Source of the DNA: Adiantum capillus-veneris
Lineage: Eukaryota > Streptophyta > Polypodiopsida > Polypodiales > Pteridaceae
Direction: 5' to 3'
Length of the DNA stretch: 64,000 bases
Assembly (NCBI GenBank): GCA_014529385.2
Contig: CM043953.1
Span: 112,344,549 to 112,408,548 of the forward strand
In this document: in pieces, positions 1 to 10,675 of the stretch
Layout of the letters: each line of letters begins with the position of its first letter
How positions within the stretch are numbered: position 1 is the stretch's first letter
The notes under the pieces: model-generated
Told to the model about the DNA's origin: nothing
Seen by the model: the letters and a program-made list of their open reading frames with translations, nothing else
Database searches by the model: none
Translations under genes and position numbers: made by a program

Positions 1-184
1 TAAATGTTCATCCAAAGAATTTATATTGAGCTTTGGGTAGACTTGACAGTGATCCTATGTCAAGTACGATGAGGTTCGACTTATGCAAAAGGAAGTCTGG
101 TAATGTTGGGTCCTTATCGGAGGAATTGAAGCAGACAATTATTACATTTTGGATAGAGCACAGTAGGGTGTCTCCAAACAAGAA

Positions 185-804
185 AGATATTTGTCGGAAA
201 TGATTGGGCAGAAAACATTATCAAGAGCATCCCATACACTTACTTGATGAATCTCAGGTAAACATGTCTCATTCTTACAATGAATAACTCTCAAGTGAAA
301 CATCTCACTCTTATGAATAGCTACCCATTGCATGTTATGGAGTTGTGTACATCCTACTATATGTGATATGTAGCCAAGTAATGTGTCAAGATAGTCCATA
401 TTCTCTACCTATGCTATTATGTGTGCTATATTGCACAAGTGTAGCACGATGTCACTGTCTATGCTATAAGTGTTCCATGTAAAAGGACTCTATTGTAGTA
501 AGATAGCAACATGTGTGCTATACAGTAAAAGTGTGTGTAAGAATAGCACAATGTTCTTGTCTATGATATGATGTGTGGTATGTGAAAGAGCTATATTACA
601 TATTGAGAGCACTATGTGTGCCATATAGCATTAGTGTGTGTAATAAGAGACCAATGTCCCTATCTATGCTATTATGTCATAGTATTTCTTACAATATGAG
701 TGCTATACAGCATAGCTATGTGTAATAATAGCCCGATGGTCCTGTCTATGCTATTATGTGTGCCATGGAGCAGGACTCTATCAGAGTATGACAACATCAT
801 GTCT
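185..804 (+). repeat. Direct repeat copy 1 (exon end plus start of intron)
   Basis: This segment is the left partner of a long direct duplication; the right partner is at 3353-3945. It holds the last bases of the first transposase-like exon, its GT splice donor and about the first half of the intron. The two copies match over most of their length with small indels, e.g. a shared track around the donor and the common end GTATGACAACATCAT. Confidence 0.75.
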
Positions 805-1270
805 GCTATATAGCTATAGCACAATATACCTATCTATGGTATTATGTGTGCTATCAGATTTTATAATATTATGAGAGCACTATGTGTGCTACATAGCAGA
901 TGTTAGTGTAATAGTAGCACGGTATCCATGTCTATGCTATTATGTGTGCTATGCAGAGTGTGATATGTGTAATAATAGCACAATATCCCTGTCTATGCTC
1001 TTTTGTGTGTTATGTAGAAGAACTGTGTTATAATATGAGAGCACTATGTGTGCTATATAGCAGACGTGTGTGATGTGTGTGTAATAACAACTAAAAATCC
1101 CTATCTATGCTACTATGTGTTATATAACAAAATTGAGCATGTAATGAAAGCTGAGTTATCTATCTATGCTGTTATTTGTGCTATGTAGCATAGCTATGTG
1201 TATTTATACCAATGCATCTGTAGCTATGCTATTATGTGTGACATATAGCAAAATGTAATTCTAATGCATT
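400..1270 (+). repeat. Degenerate TGTGCTAT/ATAGCACA minisatellite inside intron
   Basis: Repeated short units such as CTATGCTATTATGTGTGCTAT recur every 60-90 bases, mixed with ATAGCA and AATAATAGC blocks. The tract fills the intron of the transposase-like gene. Its reverse complement fills 8040-8990. No protein-coding content was seen. Confidence 0.7.
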
Positions 1271-3352
1271 TTTTTTTCAAGCAGACAGAGTATTTCTTGA
1301 AGTTTAAAGATAGCCACCCACATGTGACAATTGGGCAAAGGTCCTTTGAGAAGCTGAAGCCTTTGTTGGTGCGAAAGTTGAAAGATTGAAATACTTGTTG
1401 TTGTGTTTATCACATCAAACTGATGTATCTCAAAGATGCATTTAATGTTATGCGCTCATCTGCTTTTGGTTTTCATGGGAGGTCATGTACATGTAAATGA
1501 AATGTTTGCAAATCAGATGGGGTGAATGCAGAATGTCTTGCCATTGAGCACTCGTTTTCAGGGATCATGAAGTTGTGGGAATCATGCGCATGTACAAAGG
1601 CTGAGGGGGATATGTTCCATAAACACACCTGCTTGATGGGCCAATGCAAAAACTGTGGTGTGGAAAAGCTCAGCCTTTGTCCACGAGAACTTGCAGAGAT
1701 GACAAAGACAGTTCCACTGCAAGTCTTCGAGGACATTAAATTTCAAACTAAGCATGGTCTAAGTAAGAGAAATATGTTGTCACTCCAACAGGTGTCTTTA
1801 AGTGAGCTGACAGGGAGGATAAAAGACGACATCAGAATCTTCATCGAGCACAATTTCACTTACGGATGGCAGGCACATCAATACAAAGAATGTTTGAAGG
1901 TGTTTCCTTCAGATACCATTATATCTGTAGTAGACTTTGTTGAAATTACTCATTTAAAGAGCAAAATGAAGTACAATCCATGCATTGGAATACAGATCAA
2001 TCCACCATCCTTGTTCACATAACGTACATACGTGACAACGAAGATGACAATATTATCAAGCATATGCATTTGTACATCTCCGATGATAGGCGACATGATA
2101 CGCTATTTGTCCAGCATTTTCTTCTTCTTTGTGATCAGTGGCTTAAAGACTAGGGGCTGAATTTCAAGAAGCACTGGGTGTGGTCAGATGGTGCAGCCTC
2201 GCAATTCAAGGCTGCAAGGCCATTTTACTTTGTTACTAGATATTACCAACTAACAAGTACAGAGATGACATGGAATTTTTTTGGCTCTGGCCATGGCAAG
2301 GGGGACCATGATGGCGCTAGCGCTGTGATAAAGAGATCCCTTACACATGAACAACTCAAGAGTAATGGAGTTGTTCTTAGGAAATCTGCAGGTGTGGTTG
2401 CATTTTTGACGAGAACAATGTCCAATGTTGCATGTAGCTCTTATGCACAATCCACTAAAGCAGGTCCTACTATAAACATGAATTTTTGGCTCGTAAAAGA
2501 GACAAAAGTGGACAGGTCTAATCTATGGGGTTAGAGAGTACCAGGATCTCGATCACTCCATTGCATTTCAGGCTTTTGTCTTCATGATCCTACTCAATTA
2601 AGGACCAGGTGGCTTTCTTGTTTTTGTGATGCTTGCATGAAGGGCCATTGGAGGACTTGTTCCAGCAAATCATATGCAGTCAAGTGGACACATAAGGCAT
2701 TGAAACCACTCTCTGAGGTAGCAGAAGAGACTGAGGTACCAGAAGATGAAGCTGCAATGTTTGAGGGATCCCAGGATATGCTGAGTGAGTATCTCATTGA
2801 AGGTGATAACTTTGCAGTCAATGCAGACGCTGGCAATGCAGACGCTGGCAATGCAGAAGGTGTAGAGTTCTTTCTTTTGAGATGTACAAAGAGAAAATGG
2901 ATGACAGATTGCATCTTAAGAGATAAGTGGAAAAGCAAATGTGATAAAAACACTTATGTTGTCACAGGGTGTTATTATCAACAGCAAGAGGGGGACCCAA
3001 ATCACTACACTCTACTTGATGATAGGGGAGTTACTAACCCGTACTCTCACCTTGTTCAGGCAATCAAGTTTGACATGCCTTTGGTAGATGATACCTCAAA
3101 GAAATATTATTTATCTCCAGAACTACATGAAACCATTTACAATGCCATGCCCTATGAAGCAGCATGATACCTATTTAACAGGCTTATATTATGTTCTATA
3201 TAGCCTTCACCATTCAGTACCTCCTTACACATGTCCATTGTGCTATGTATTACATAGCACACAACCACACAGATCACATAGCATAGAATCACACACATTT
3301 TAGATAATGAGGTTACTATTGTGAACATGTTGCACCTTGAAAAAATTTAGCC

Positions 3353-3945
3353 AAGATATTTGTTGGAAACGATTGGGAAGAAAACATTATCAAGAGCATC
3401 CCATTCACTTTCTTGATGAATCTCAGGTAAACATGTCTCATTCTTACAATCATCTCACTCTTATGAATAGCTACCCATTGGGTGTTATGGAGTTGTGTAC
3501 ATGCTACTATATGTGATATGTAGCCAAGTAATGTGTCAAGATAGTCCATTGTCTCTACCTAGGCTATTATGTGTGCTGTATTGTACAAGTGTGTAATAAT
3601 AGCCCAATGTCCCTGTCTATGCTATAAAAGGACTCTATTGTAGTAAGATAGCAACATGTGTGCTATACAGTAAAAGTGTGTGTATCACATAACACAATGT
3701 TCATGTCTATGATTTGATGTGTGGTATGTGAAACATCTATATTACATATTGAGAGCACTATGTGTTCCATATAGCGTAAGTGTGTGTAATAAGAGGCCAA
3801 TCTCCCTATCTATGCTATTATGTCATAGTATTTCTTGCAGTATGAGTGATATATAGCATAACTATGTGTAATAATAGCCCGATGGTCCTGTCTATGCTAT
3901 TATGTGTGCCATGTAGCAGGACTCTATCAGAGTATGACAACATCA
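3353..3945 (+). repeat. Direct repeat copy 2 (downstream of the gene)
   Basis: Second copy of 185-804, placed about 190 bases after the end of the transposase-like reading frame. It repeats the exon end, the splice donor and part of the intron, so it cannot be a normal terminal repeat of a simple element; it looks like a segmental or tandem duplication of the gene start. No gene is seen from here to 4203. Confidence 0.75.
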
Positions 3946-4203
3946 TATCACCAAAATAAAATTACATCATTCAATCATGAAGTTTAGAGAACTTTGAGCA
4001 GGTCAGTTTTTTGTATAGTAATCACAAGTACATTCAGTGCACAAAATGCTGTATACATGATTCCATAACCACAATCAACCTTCCTTACATACTTCTCCTT
4101 GAATTCTATAGTGGCTGATGACATGAGCACACACTGTCCGAAGGATTTTCAAACTGGTTCATCTTTGCATAAGCATTAGGGTTGGGTGAGACTGTCCACT
4201 TGA

Positions 4204-6837
4204 CTAACCAAGGGAACAATGTGCTACCAGGTAAATTGGGGACTGAAAAATATCTGTTGGTTCAAATGAAGTAGGACAGACACAAGTCCCGGGAGGGTTG
4301 AGCAGACACTTGTAGAGTGTGTCATCCACCACCAGTGTATTATCAGAGTTGAACTTAGGATGGTGCTTCCAAAAGTCTTTCAAACACTTGAAAAATATGG
4401 GCTTTGCGTTATCTCTACATGGAGGGATCCCAAGAACTTCATTTAGATTGAAGCTCACCTCTCTACACCCCTCTTGATCGATAATATCGAGGAAATGTTG
4501 TTTGTTTAGCCTACGAAAGCATGCACTCAAAGCAAGTGCTAGATTGTCTTGGGTCATGCAGCTCCATAGTGCAACTTGTTCTCTTTGCAGTAGTGCATGA
4601 AAAAAGATTGATGCATTGGGCTTGACCACATATTCAAATTGCATCTTTCCTATAGCATTTGGCGCAGTGACTACCTGATACCTTGATCTTGCCCAATCAG
4701 GAATACTGCTTCTCGCTATTCCTTTGTAGAAGGAGACCTTATACCTCCTTATGAGAATCCCATTCACATCCAGTATGATGCATAAATTGTCCCTTCTCTT
4801 CTTGTCCTCAAAAGACGCAGGATGCAGTGCAACAGTCTGTACTGGCATTACCACAAGACACGGCCTCTCTTGCCTCTCAAATTCATGTCCATTTTTGGCC
4901 TCTTTATCAGCATTCTTTGTACCTGCCTCATTTGTATCTGTAGCAGCCGCTCGACCAATAGGGACCTCTTGACTTTTACCTTTGGTATTCCCAACAGTGG
5001 GATCTATACAAGACTCAGTTGTATCATGTGCAACTGCCTCTTTCATGTCCAGAGCAGCCATGAAATGTTCTCCCATTGCCTCTCCCAATTGAGCTGCTCT
5101 GTCAGTGGGCACCTCTGCACCTTTCCCTGCCTCATTGTTTTTCTCTATACATGCCTCAGTTGTATTATGTGTATTTGCCTCTTTCATGTCCGTAGCAGCC
5201 AGGAGAACTTCTCCCATTGCCTCTCCCGACTGAACTGCTCTGTTGTATACCTTAGCTGTGTCAGCAAAAGCCGCGACATCACCGTTACCCACTGCTGAGC
5301 CTATTCCAGGTGCTCTTTTAGTGAGGTCCTCCTCACCCAAGCCTCCCATATCTTCAATAGCGGCATCTGTACCCTTTGCCTCCTCTGCATCAACAATGTC
5401 ATCAGCTGCATCACTTGGACAGACCACCTGGGCTTGAGCTGTGACATCACTTGCACCCACTGCCTCACGTGTTCCAGCTTCTCTCTCAATGAGGACCTCC
5501 TCACCCATGCCTCTCGTAACCTCAATAGTGGCATCTATACCCGTAGACACAACTGCATCAAGAAGGGCATCCATGATAGCATGAACAATACTTTCTGTTC
5601 CATCATTATTAACATTGCCATCAGCAGCAACATCTGGGCTAAAATAAACTTCCATAGCATCCACAATGTCATTTTTGCAGGCATCAACTATCGTAGCATC
5701 AGCAATGGCATCTGTGCAGGCATCAACTCTGGTAGCATCATCAATGGCATCTGTGCCAGATTCAACAGTGGCATCTGTACCCATAGCCACAACTGCATCA
5801 AGAAGGGCATCTATGATGGCATGAACAATACTTTCTGTTCCACCATCATTTACAATACCATCAGCAGCAGCATCTGTGTGAGCATCAACTTCCATAGCAT
5901 CCACAATGTCGTTTGTGCAGGCATCAACTACCGTAGCATCAACAATGGCATCTGTGCAGGCATCAACTGTGGTAGCATCATGAATGGCATCTGTGCTAGA
6001 TTCAACAGTGGCATCTGTACCCATAGCCACAACTGCATCAAGAAGGGCATCTATGACAGCATGAACAACACTTTCTGTTCCACCATCATTAACATTTCCA
6101 TCAGCAACAGAATCTGTGCGAGCATCAACTTCCATAGCATCCACAATGTCATTTGTGCAGGCCTCAAATAACCTAGCATTAGCAATGGCATCTGTGCAGG
6201 CATCAACTACCATAGCATCATCAATGGAATCTGTTCCATATTCAACTGTGGTGGGGGTAGGTAATGTACCCTTTTCAAGTTTAGCACGGTCAATATCTGT
6301 ATGCACATCATCATGCACAACCTGCACATCAACTGCATTAGGCACATTTGGAACAAATTCAGCCGTACTAGTAGGTGTGCAGGGATCAACTGTATCAAAA
6401 GACTCTTTTTTTTTGCCTGTAACCCCCGTGGAAGCTGTAGCACCCCCTCTTGGATTCTTCACAGGATAAGACTGAGCCAGTGAACCTACAGACCCCTCAA
6501 CTATATCAAAAGACACTTTTTTTTTGCCTGTAACCCCCCTGGGAGCTATAGCACCCCTTCTTGGATTCTTCACAGGATAAGACTGAGCTAGTGAACCTAC
6601 ATACCCCTCATCTAGAAACCTTGAAGAGCGAGTGCGTCTCATGCAAGTTCCTCTTTTTTCAACTTCTTGATTATCTACGACAAGAGAAAGTAGAAACATA
6701 TTACTAAACATGTACAGAAAATAAATCAAATAGTTTGCAACTAATCGATGCAAAGAATTAAGAGACATGTCACTAACAAATTCCAACACTTGATTCATCA
6801 ATGAGCATGGATACAATAGGGGTGCAATGGATTGCAC
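4204..6837 (-). CDS. FCP1/NIF-like HAD phosphatase-domain protein with Asp/Ala repeats
   Basis: The open frame spans 877 codons. The part upstream of a likely acceptor (GTCGTAG at about 6675) is probably intron, so the true exon would start near 6674 and earlier exons are uncertain. Order: two copies of a basic AQSYPVKNPR segment; three 80-residue acidic tandem repeats (about residues 200-440); an E/A-rich linker; a C-terminal HAD domain from about residue 680. HAD motifs seen: LDVNGIL (about 689; Asp-x-Asn, a variant I recall from plant FCP1-like proteins, in place of DxDxT), WSCMTQDN (motif II), a Lys in KPIFFK and NTLVVDDTLYKCLLNPP (motif IV, about 837). The family removes phosphate from proteins such as the RNA polymerase II CTD, or is inactive. 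The Asn at the second catalytic position makes activity doubtful. Confidence 0.6.
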   Translation of the reverse strand: MQSIAPLLYPCSLMNQVLEFVSDMSLNSLHRLVANYLIYFLYMFSNMFLLSLVVDNQEVEKRGTCMRRTRSSRFLDEGYVGSLAQSYPVKNPRRGAIAPRGVTGKKKVSFDIVEGSVGSLAQSYPVKNPRGGATASTGVTGKKKESFDTVDPCTPTSTAEFVPNVPNAVDVQVVHDDVHTDIDRAKLEKGTLPTPTTVEYGTDSIDDAMVVDACTDAIANARLFEACTNDIVDAMEVDARTDSVADGNVNDGGTESVVHAVIDALLDAVVAMGTDATVESSTDAIHDATTVDACTDAIVDATVVDACTNDIVDAMEVDAHTDAAADGIVNDGGTESIVHAIIDALLDAVVAMGTDATVESGTDAIDDATRVDACTDAIADATIVDACKNDIVDAMEVYFSPDVAADGNVNNDGTESIVHAIMDALLDAVVSTGIDATIEVTRGMGEEVLIEREAGTREAVGASDVTAQAQVVCPSDAADDIVDAEEAKGTDAAIEDMGGLGEEDLTKRAPGIGSAVGNGDVAAFADTAKVYNRAVQSGEAMGEVLLAATDMKEANTHNTTEACIEKNNEAGKGAEVPTDRAAQLGEAMGEHFMAALDMKEAVAHDTTESCIDPTVGNTKGKSQEVPIGRAAATDTNEAGTKNADKEAKNGHEFERQERPCLVVMPVQTVALHPASFEDKKRRDNLCIILDVNGILIRRYKVSFYKGIARSSIPDWARSRYQVVTAPNAIGKMQFEYVVKPNASIFFHALLQREQVALWSCMTQDNLALALSACFRRLNKQHFLDIIDQEGCREVSFNLNEVLGIPPCRDNAKPIFFKCLKDFWKHHPKFNSDNTLVVDDTLYKCLLNPPGTCVCPTSFEPTDIFQSPIYLVAHCSLG
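5530..6250 (-). repeat. Three 240-bp in-frame tandem repeats
   Basis: A 240-bp unit (80 codons) is repeated about three times inside the phosphatase-like frame. Each unit is itself built from 13-residue blocks of the type TDAIVDATVVDAC followed by a hydrophobic block (HAIIDALLDAVVAMG). Period lengths divisible by three keep the frame open. The opposite strand is also open across the repeat (5434-6171); I treat that as a shadow. Confidence 0.8.
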
Positions 6838-6890
6838 CCATGCCTTCTAAAGACATCTTCTAATTGCATGAAGTTACAAAAAAAACACAC

Positions 6891-7175
6891 TCATTGCTTT
6901 GCATTTGGTTTCTTTGTCTTCCTAAATGAGTCAAGAGGTATATCCATTGTGGGACTTCCACCTAAGTTCTTGGGAGTCGATTTCTTACGCTTTGGTGTTG
7001 GCTTCTTCCCCGCTGGAGGGGGTGTTGCTTTCACCGCATCTGCAACTACCTCATCTGATGCATAATCTCTAGTGTCCACACTTGGTGATGCTTTGGCACT
7101 CAACGGAGAACGCAACAGCCTTCTTGGAGTTAGTTGTTGCCTAGGTGATTTGACTGCAGAAGACTTTGCCATCAA
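6891..7175 (-). CDS. Small basic Pro/Lys-rich frame, possible exon
   Basis: A 94-codon frame rich in Lys, Pro and Ser (e.g. KKPTPKRKKSTPKN) resembling a nuclear-localised linker. No domain is recognised. It lies between the phosphatase-like frame and the RING-like gene on the same strand, so it may be an exon of either. Its frame extends upstream through YPRDAVRGVVEDIL, which repeats YPRDAARP in the preceding RING-like model; a TGA separates the two. No convincing donor was found at its 3' end. Confidence 0.3.
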   Translation of the reverse strand: MMAKSSAVKSPRQQLTPRRLLRSPLSAKASPSVDTRDYASDEVVADAVKATPPPAGKKPTPKRKKSTPKNLGGSPTMDIPLDSFRKTKKPNAKQ

Positions 7176-7223
7176 GATGTCTTCAACTACTCCACGTACT
7201 GCATCCCGCGGGTAGACTCCGCT

Positions 7224-7870
7224 TCAAGGCCTGGCTGCATCCCTGGGGTAATCAGGCCATTCTTCCTTGTGGAATGCATCGTCTTGTTGGAGCAAGCATG
7301 CGATGATTGTTCTACAAAGCAAGCTATTTACAAAGTCTCACTTGGAGTATCCCAAAATACACACATAAATACTGATTTTGGTACCTACCAGTGGCCTGCG
7401 TAGAGACTCTCTCTGTTTTTGTCCTCAATGATTCTTGTATACAGGTCTCTGCTGCAATGTCTGTACCTGCAAATGATTTCATTAAATGCAAGAGTTTAAA
7501 CTACCAATGGAAAGTGGGCCTGCAATAGTAGTAGTAAATAATTGACACAGTGACTACCTGCACTTGATTCTTTCATCTCACTCTTCACCTTCAGACCAAT
7601 CATATGCTTAGCTCTAGGGGGAATAGACATGTTGCAATCTAGTGCAACACAATAGCCATAGTCCCTATATACATGCGCGAAGCATAGCATATGGTACACA
7701 TGGGTGCAAGGCAGGGAGAATACATCCAAGCTTCTGGCATCGAACGGGAATCCACATCCTACACAATGGTAGAACCCATTAAGTGCCACCTCACTAATGC
7801 TCTGCTTAAAATCCACAGAAGGAAAAGGATTCATCAAACTGGATCCCACATTATGTGAAGTCCTCTCCAT
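7224..7870 (-). CDS. RING-like zinc-binding protein, three-exon model
   Basis: The first exon (7870-7558) encodes a Cys/His cluster with C-x2-C, C-x-H-x2-H-x2-C and a later C-x4-C, the spacing of a RING-like finger (CVGCGFPFD ... PCTHVYHMLCF). RING proteins usually are ubiquitin ligases, but without a closer match the role is unknown. The model continues through 7466-7385 and 7312-7224: donor AGTGCAG|GTAGTC, acceptor TTTGCAG|GTACAG, donor GGTAG|GTACC, acceptor TTTGTAG|AACAAT. Phases agree (1 then 2) and the frame stays open to a TGA. The start at 7870 is the first ATG; frames upstream of it contain stops. It could instead be a fragment of a larger gene with the coiled-coil frame upstream. Confidence 0.45.
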
Positions 7871-8039
7871 CGTAACACAAAATTTAAAGTGCTCTGATTC
7901 CTATGCTATGTTGGTCTCTACTTCTGCAAGTAGTGCATGTGAAACAAAGAAGACAACACATCTAGTTTAAGTCTCAATAACCCAACAAAAGCATATTGCT
8001 AAAAAGATTATGCAGCGTGAATCTTATCCCGTATTTGCA

Positions 8040-8990
8040 ATACCACATATAAGACAAGCACTTACTCTATATTCTATAAACACAAGCTTGATGTGGTATA
8101 TGATATGCATTGTGCTATATAGCACATATAGCACAGTCCAAGTATAATGTGCTATAAGTGCTACATAGAGTATGCACTGTAGATCATAGCAGAGAGTCTT
8201 TTTAAAATACCAGATATAGCCCAAACATTTTCTCTCTATATGCTATATAGCACAAGCTTGTTGGGTATATGATATGCAGTGGGCTATATGAGACATAGCA
8301 CATAGCATATAGCACAAATATTGTGCTATGTAGCACATATCACAATTAGAGATGTGATATGTAGCACATAGCAAAAATAGAGATTGTGCTATATAGCACA
8401 ATTCACTATTCCACACACTCCAGGGCTATATTGTGAACATATAACACACAAAATGTGTTATTTAGCACATAGCACATAAAAATATTGTGCTATGTAGCAC
8501 ATATCAATATTTAACACACACTTTCGGGCTATACTGTGAGCATGTAGCATACAAGTATGCTATATAGCACATATTACACATGTCCATTGTGCTATGTATC
8601 ACATAGCACATAACCACACAAAGCACATAGCATAGAATCACACACATTCCAAATAGATGAGGGTACTATTGTGGACATGCTGCACCTAGATTGAACTATA
8701 AAGCACACAGCACATAACCACAAATAGCATATAACCACCCACTCCATGAAGATGATGGCTATGTTGTGACCATATAGCACATAGCACATAGCATATAACC
8801 ACCCACTCCATGAAGATGATGGATATGTTGTGGCAATATAGCACATATTTTGTGCTATATAGCACATAGCAGAAATAGAATATGCTCATACAGTACATAA
8901 CCATACAATCCATAACACTCTAACCATATAACCACATGGAAGTGAACCACATACTCCAAAACAAAATGAAGCACATGTAGGAGGGTATGC
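8040..8990. repeat. ATAGCACA palindromic minisatellite
   Basis: The tract is dominated by ATAGCACA and its complement, often as near-perfect palindromes such as TTGTGCTATATAGCACAA. It includes a tandem pair of about 72 bp containing ACCCACTCCATGAAGATG (about 8735 and 8807). It lies between the coiled-coil frame and the RING-like frame and could be an intron. Open frames here are products of the repeat and are not called. Confidence 0.75.
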
Positions 8991-8998
8991 ACCTTTTG

Positions 8999-9880
8999 TT
9001 TAGCCACATTGGCTTCTAATTCAGCAACATTCTCTCTAGTAGTACTCGATAACTGTCCAATCAAATCAATCAGGCGTTGTCGAGCTACAGGGTCTTGCAC
9101 GCAATCAATCTCCGTTTGCAACTTTATGTCCGAAGTGTTTGAGCTTTGAGCACCCTCAGCCCTATGAAATTCTCTGACTTGATCCTCTACCTGCTTCTTT
9201 GCACCCTCAAGTCTTGACTTATAGTCTTGCAATCTGCCCTCTGCAATATTCTTCATTTCTGCAAGTGCCCTGCTATCCTCCTCTACCAATTGTACCAGGA
9301 ATCCTCCTGTAGGCACGCTTGACAATGGTACAGACGTACCTTCTGTTTTCAATGATGATCTGGTAGAGGCAGGAGTGGTTTTGCAACCTCTCCCTCTACC
9401 ACTCATCTGCTCTTCCCACCTCTTGATCTTGTTTTGCAAGTTGTGTCTTTCTTCTGAGGCTCTCATTGCCCTCTCTGCAAAGATAGCCCAAGAAATTTGA
9501 TGTTTTCCAGATTCACTGCAATTTTCCAATGCAAAGGCCTTTGCAAATTGAGTCCCTACTTCATACATGAAGGGACCCTCCTGGTAGACATCCAAGTGTC
9601 TCCACACAAGCTGTTGTAAGAACTCCGATCGAGCATGGTATGCCTTCACTTTCTTCTGGCTACCCGAAATAGGCTTTGGGCATATAAAGACAGCTTCCCA
9701 GTCCTCCTCAGAGATGTCATTGTTTCCTGTCAAGCTATGTGGATCAACTCCCTCCAATGGCAATCCACACTCCATATGAAATTCCTCGGCAAGACGACAA
9801 AACTTCGTATGCAGAGGTGGTTCAATGTTCCTAACTAGACTGCTGCTTGCTTGAATCGGATGCTTTGAGGAAGGTGCCAT
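8999..9880 (-). CDS. Coiled-coil protein of unknown function (first exon?)
   Basis: The frame begins with ATG at 9880 (MAPSSKHPIQ) and stays open for about 294 codons. It then meets a possible donor, AAACAAAAG|GTGCAT, just before the minisatellite; frame beyond 8998 is repeat-derived and left out. The first half is mixed globular sequence with no domain I recognise. The second half (EERHNLQNKIKRWEEQM, then a Glu/Lys/Gln-rich stretch ending ENVAELEANVAKQK) is predicted coiled coil. It lies upstream of the RING-like gene on the same strand, but none of the acceptors tried gave an open junction to it. It could be a host gene or accessory gene of a large mobile element. Confidence 0.45.
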
Positions 9881-10290
9881 GATGCAGTCTCAAGTGATAT
9901 ACCTGCACATCATCCAATGAACTCATGAGACGTGGTTTGCCCTCGCTTATCATCCCTGCTAAAAAGAAACAAGAACTTCATGGGCCTGCTCTTGTAAGCA
10001 GGGCATTCAAGGTGATGTGCTATGGGATTTGCCCCAAGATTGCATGCAGCTTGTGGACTAGCAAATTACCTCGGGAGCTCTCCTCTTGTTGCAAATGAGC
10101 AAGGTGTGGCACTCATGCGGCGTAATGTAGCTAAATGATCCCAAGTGGGGCGCGCGTGCTCAAGCAGTAGAGAGTGTACATGTTCAATGGGAGAGACATA
10201 CCTCGAAGAGAAGAGGGCGGTTACTACAATCATCCTTGAAGCGGCCAAGCTTGCACAGTAGAAGCTCTAAGAACAGTAGACCTTGAGCAC

Positions 10291-10291
<1 letters not shown>
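9881..10291. other. Non-coding spacer
   Basis: Nothing convincing was seen: no long frame with recognisable content and no repeat structure. It may hold the promoter of the minus-strand coiled-coil gene. Confidence 0.4.

Positions 10292-10357
<66 letters not shown>
10292..10357. repeat. (GA)n microsatellite
   Basis: About 33 uninterrupted GA units followed by a G-rich run. The next 200 bases up to the LTR remnant hold no recognisable feature. Confidence 0.95.
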
Positions 10358-10360
<3 letters not shown>

Positions 10361-10566
10361 GGGGGGTCAGGGGGCACGGTGTTTGAAACTGCCAACTACT
10401 CACGAAACAAAGTGGGTGTGTGAAGGCTTAATTTTTTAATATAACATTTTTTTGAATATAAATTTGGACTTCTGAAACATGGCACCAGTGACCACACCCC
10501 CAATGTCATGCTATGCTATTTAATTATATCACATAGATATCTTTCCACCTATTCATGCTTTCACCC

Positions 10567-10675
10567 AAGGTGGGTCTTAGGATTGCTAGATAAGTTAATC
10601 ACGCTTGCCCTGCGAGGTGGAGCTAGATCTCGTTGCTAGCAGGCTCGAACTCAATTCACTTTGTGATGAGAGACG
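10567..10675 (+). mobile_element. Chromovirus A, 5' LTR remnant, left part
   Basis: This segment matches the inner end of the A/B-family LTR (compare 25082-25190), including GTGGAGCTAGATCTCGTTGC and CACTTTGTGATGAGAGA. It is cut on the left, where the first 2.7 kb of the LTR are absent, and on the right by copia element 1. The remaining LTR sequence resumes at 16281. Confidence 0.8.

Larger units (their letters stand above)
1..3167 (+). pseudogene. Transposase-like gene, broken, with one repeat-filled intron
   Basis: This is a decayed gene of an unnamed plant/animal family that I recognise only by motifs. A partial exon (about 68-257) ends at CAG|GTAAAC. The intron runs 258-1284 and ends at a T-rich CAAGCAG acceptor. 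Coding resumes in phase at 1285 and reads through a CCC-x-x-H zinc-like motif (near 1395), a C-x-C-type cluster, the stretch SDDRRHDTLFVQH (about 2080), WSDGAASQFK (2181) and FGSGHGKGDHDG (2280). The last part (2637-3167) resembles the small C-terminal domain of the same family, including YSHLVQAIKF. The SDD, SDG and HGKGDHDG acidic positions suggest a DDE-like nuclease, but that is inference. It is inactive: in-frame stops lie near 208, 1387 and 2149, and the frame shifts between 2022 and 2178 and between 2534 and 2637. The start lies left of the window. Confidence 0.6.

Noticed and set aside
5434-6171. 245-codon plus-strand frame over the repeat array
   Set aside because: It is the antisense shadow of the in-frame 240-bp repeats of the phosphatase-like gene; composition (Asn/Ile/Cys/Ser) has no domain.
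8592-8913. Met/Cys/Tyr-rich frames with membrane-like stretches
   Set aside because: They are built from the ATAGCACA minisatellite, not from a gene.
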